Source of the DNA: Alphaproteobacteria bacterium
GTDB lineage: Bacteria > Pseudomonadota > Alphaproteobacteria > UBA2136 > UBA6156
DNA: 13,352 bases
Assembly (NCBI GenBank): GCA_027490875.1
Contig: JAIXXE010000115.1
Location: 1-13,352, forward strand
Direction of reading: 5' to 3'
The position numbers and the translations under genes are program-made. The notes beneath the pieces are model-generated. The model had not been told where the DNA came from. It ran no database searches and saw only the letters and a list, made by a program, of their open reading frames with translations. This document shows positions 12,644 through 13,352 of this stretch, piece after piece. Numbering within the stretch: the stretch's first letter is position 1; each line of letters begins with the position of its first letter.

Positions 12644-13352
12644 ATGCAATCAAGCCAACTCTTCATCTCTGTTCACCAATTCAAGTGGTGCTGTGCCATA
12701 ATTCTTGCAGGGTTGATTAGCATCATCGGCCTGCAGCCGGTGCAGGCGCAGGGCCATTCGGATTGGTACTCGGCACCAGGGGCTATGGATAACGAGCCGC
12801 AGGTACTGCAACACCGCTTGCTGGCCAGCCATAGCACGGTGGCTCCTGGCCAAACCATTGCGTTGGCCTGGGAGTTCACCCTGCAGCCCGAATGGCACAT
12901 CTATTGGCAAAATGCTGGTGATAGCGGCCTCCCACCCGAACTGCGCGACGCCGCAGGCGCGGTGGTGCCCCTTACCTTTCCGGTCCCCGGGGTCATCGCC
13001 CTCCCCCCTATTACCAACTATGGGTATAAAAACAAGGTTACCTTTACAGCCCCATGGCAAGTTCCAGCCACGCTGGCCACAGGGCCGCAGTCGTTAAGTT
13101 TCAGCGCCGATTTTCTCTATTGCAAGGATGTCTGCCTGCCGGGTAAGGCCACAATATCCCTGCCCATGATGGTAGGGGCCGCCCCACAGGCTAACCCTGC
13201 TTTTGCACCACAGGCCACGCTGCCTCAGCCCATCACCAAGCTACCAACGGCCAGCCGCCAGGGGCATCTGCTCGCCCTTACCTTGCCCAGTTCTTTGGCC
13301 CAAGCTGGCGTCACCTTTCTGCCCCTTACAGAAGGCCTGATTGACGACAGCG
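12644..13352 (+). CDS. DsbD/ScsB-type protein-disulfide reductase, N-terminal part (cut by window edge)
   Basis: The visible 236 codons encode a signal peptide (a hydrophobic segment at about 17-32, ending PVQA before QG) and a periplasmic immunoglobulin-like domain typical of the N-terminus of ScsB/DipZ-like DsbD proteins. Matching features are LAWEFTLQPEWHIYWQNAGD followed by SGLP, the ITNYGYKNKV strand, and the cysteine pair C160-x3-C164 in LYCKDVCLPG. In this family the domain receives electrons passed from cytoplasmic thioredoxin through a membrane part and hands them to periplasmic partners. The membrane and thioredoxin parts would lie beyond the window. The start has only a weak AGAAGATA upstream. 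A thioredoxin-family protein without the membrane domain cannot be excluded from this fragment. Confidence 0.85.
   Translation, partial: MQSSQLFISVHQFKWCCAIILAGLISIIGLQPVQAQGHSDWYSAPGAMDNEPQVLQHRLLASHSTVAPGQTIALAWEFTLQPEWHIYWQNAGDSGLPPELRDAAGAVVPLTFPVPGVIALPPITNYGYKNKVTFTAPWQVPATLATGPQSLSFSADFLYCKDVCLPGKATISLPMMVGAAPQANPAFAPQATLPQPITKLPTASRQGHLLALTLPSSLAQAGVTFLPLTEGLIDDS

Noticed and set aside
1..13352. tRNA genes, rRNA, CRISPR repeats, insertion sequences.
   Set aside because: No cloverleaf-like sequence with a T-arm motif, no regularly spaced repeats, and no transposase-like frame were seen.

Overview
The window looks like chromosomal DNA of a Gram-negative alphaproteobacterium-like organism: type II citrate synthase, a ScsB/DsbD-type periplasmic reductase, a periplasmic M48/TPR protease, a phasin-like protein and a cytoplasmic receptor-like protein with an N-terminal methyl-accepting hairpin followed by Cache-like modules. 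The lineage is inferred from protein character, not from a search. Base composition is fairly GC-rich, apart from one short AT-rich island at about 7124-7195. There are no rRNA or tRNA genes, no transposase, no phage genes and no CRISPR array that I can see.

Layout. Left (1-1636, minus): accB-accC, the biotin carrier and biotin carboxylase of acetyl-CoA carboxylase, with accC cut by the window edge. Next, divergently on plus: a phasin-like protein with a basic tail (1831-2577), a secreted M48 metallopeptidase with a TPR-rich C-terminal half (about 2606-3937), the ammonium channel AmtB (4147-5463), a soluble methyl-accepting/Cache protein (5572-6723), a coiled-coil protein of unknown function (6764-7123), a 71-residue acidic small protein (7316-7531) and a YbjQ-family protein (7641-7970). 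A strong hairpin terminator (7979-8010) separates these from two convergent minus-strand genes (8025-8456 and 8638-9114), which encode secreted paralogues of unknown function. Then gltA (9345-10703, plus), a GGDEF diguanylate cyclase with two membrane segments and PAS-like regions (10916-12565, minus), and divergently the start of a DsbD/ScsB-like gene running off the right edge (12644-13352).

Most notable is the pair of secreted paralogues. Each gene has the same kind of ~117-bp leader, the same Shine-Dalgarno block and the same 28-residue signal peptide layout. The two leaders can each form a hairpin 21-22 bases before the start codon, with the loop conserved (CGCCY) and three of the stem pairs changed by paired substitutions. 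This is covariation between two copies in one window, and it points to a cis-acting RNA element. A terminator half is left at 9230-9248 beyond the second leader, as expected if the cassette was tandemly duplicated and one copy was then trimmed. Other curiosities are a degenerate second copy of the gltA 3' end carrying a small palindromic insert (10759-10853), a 13-bp dyad inside the spacer of the probable gltA promoter, and a 17-bp perfect dyad upstream of amtB whose core recurs close to the amtB start.

The genes do not form one pathway. They are mostly housekeeping (fatty acid synthesis, TCA cycle, nitrogen uptake, envelope quality control, thiol redox) with signalling genes between them.
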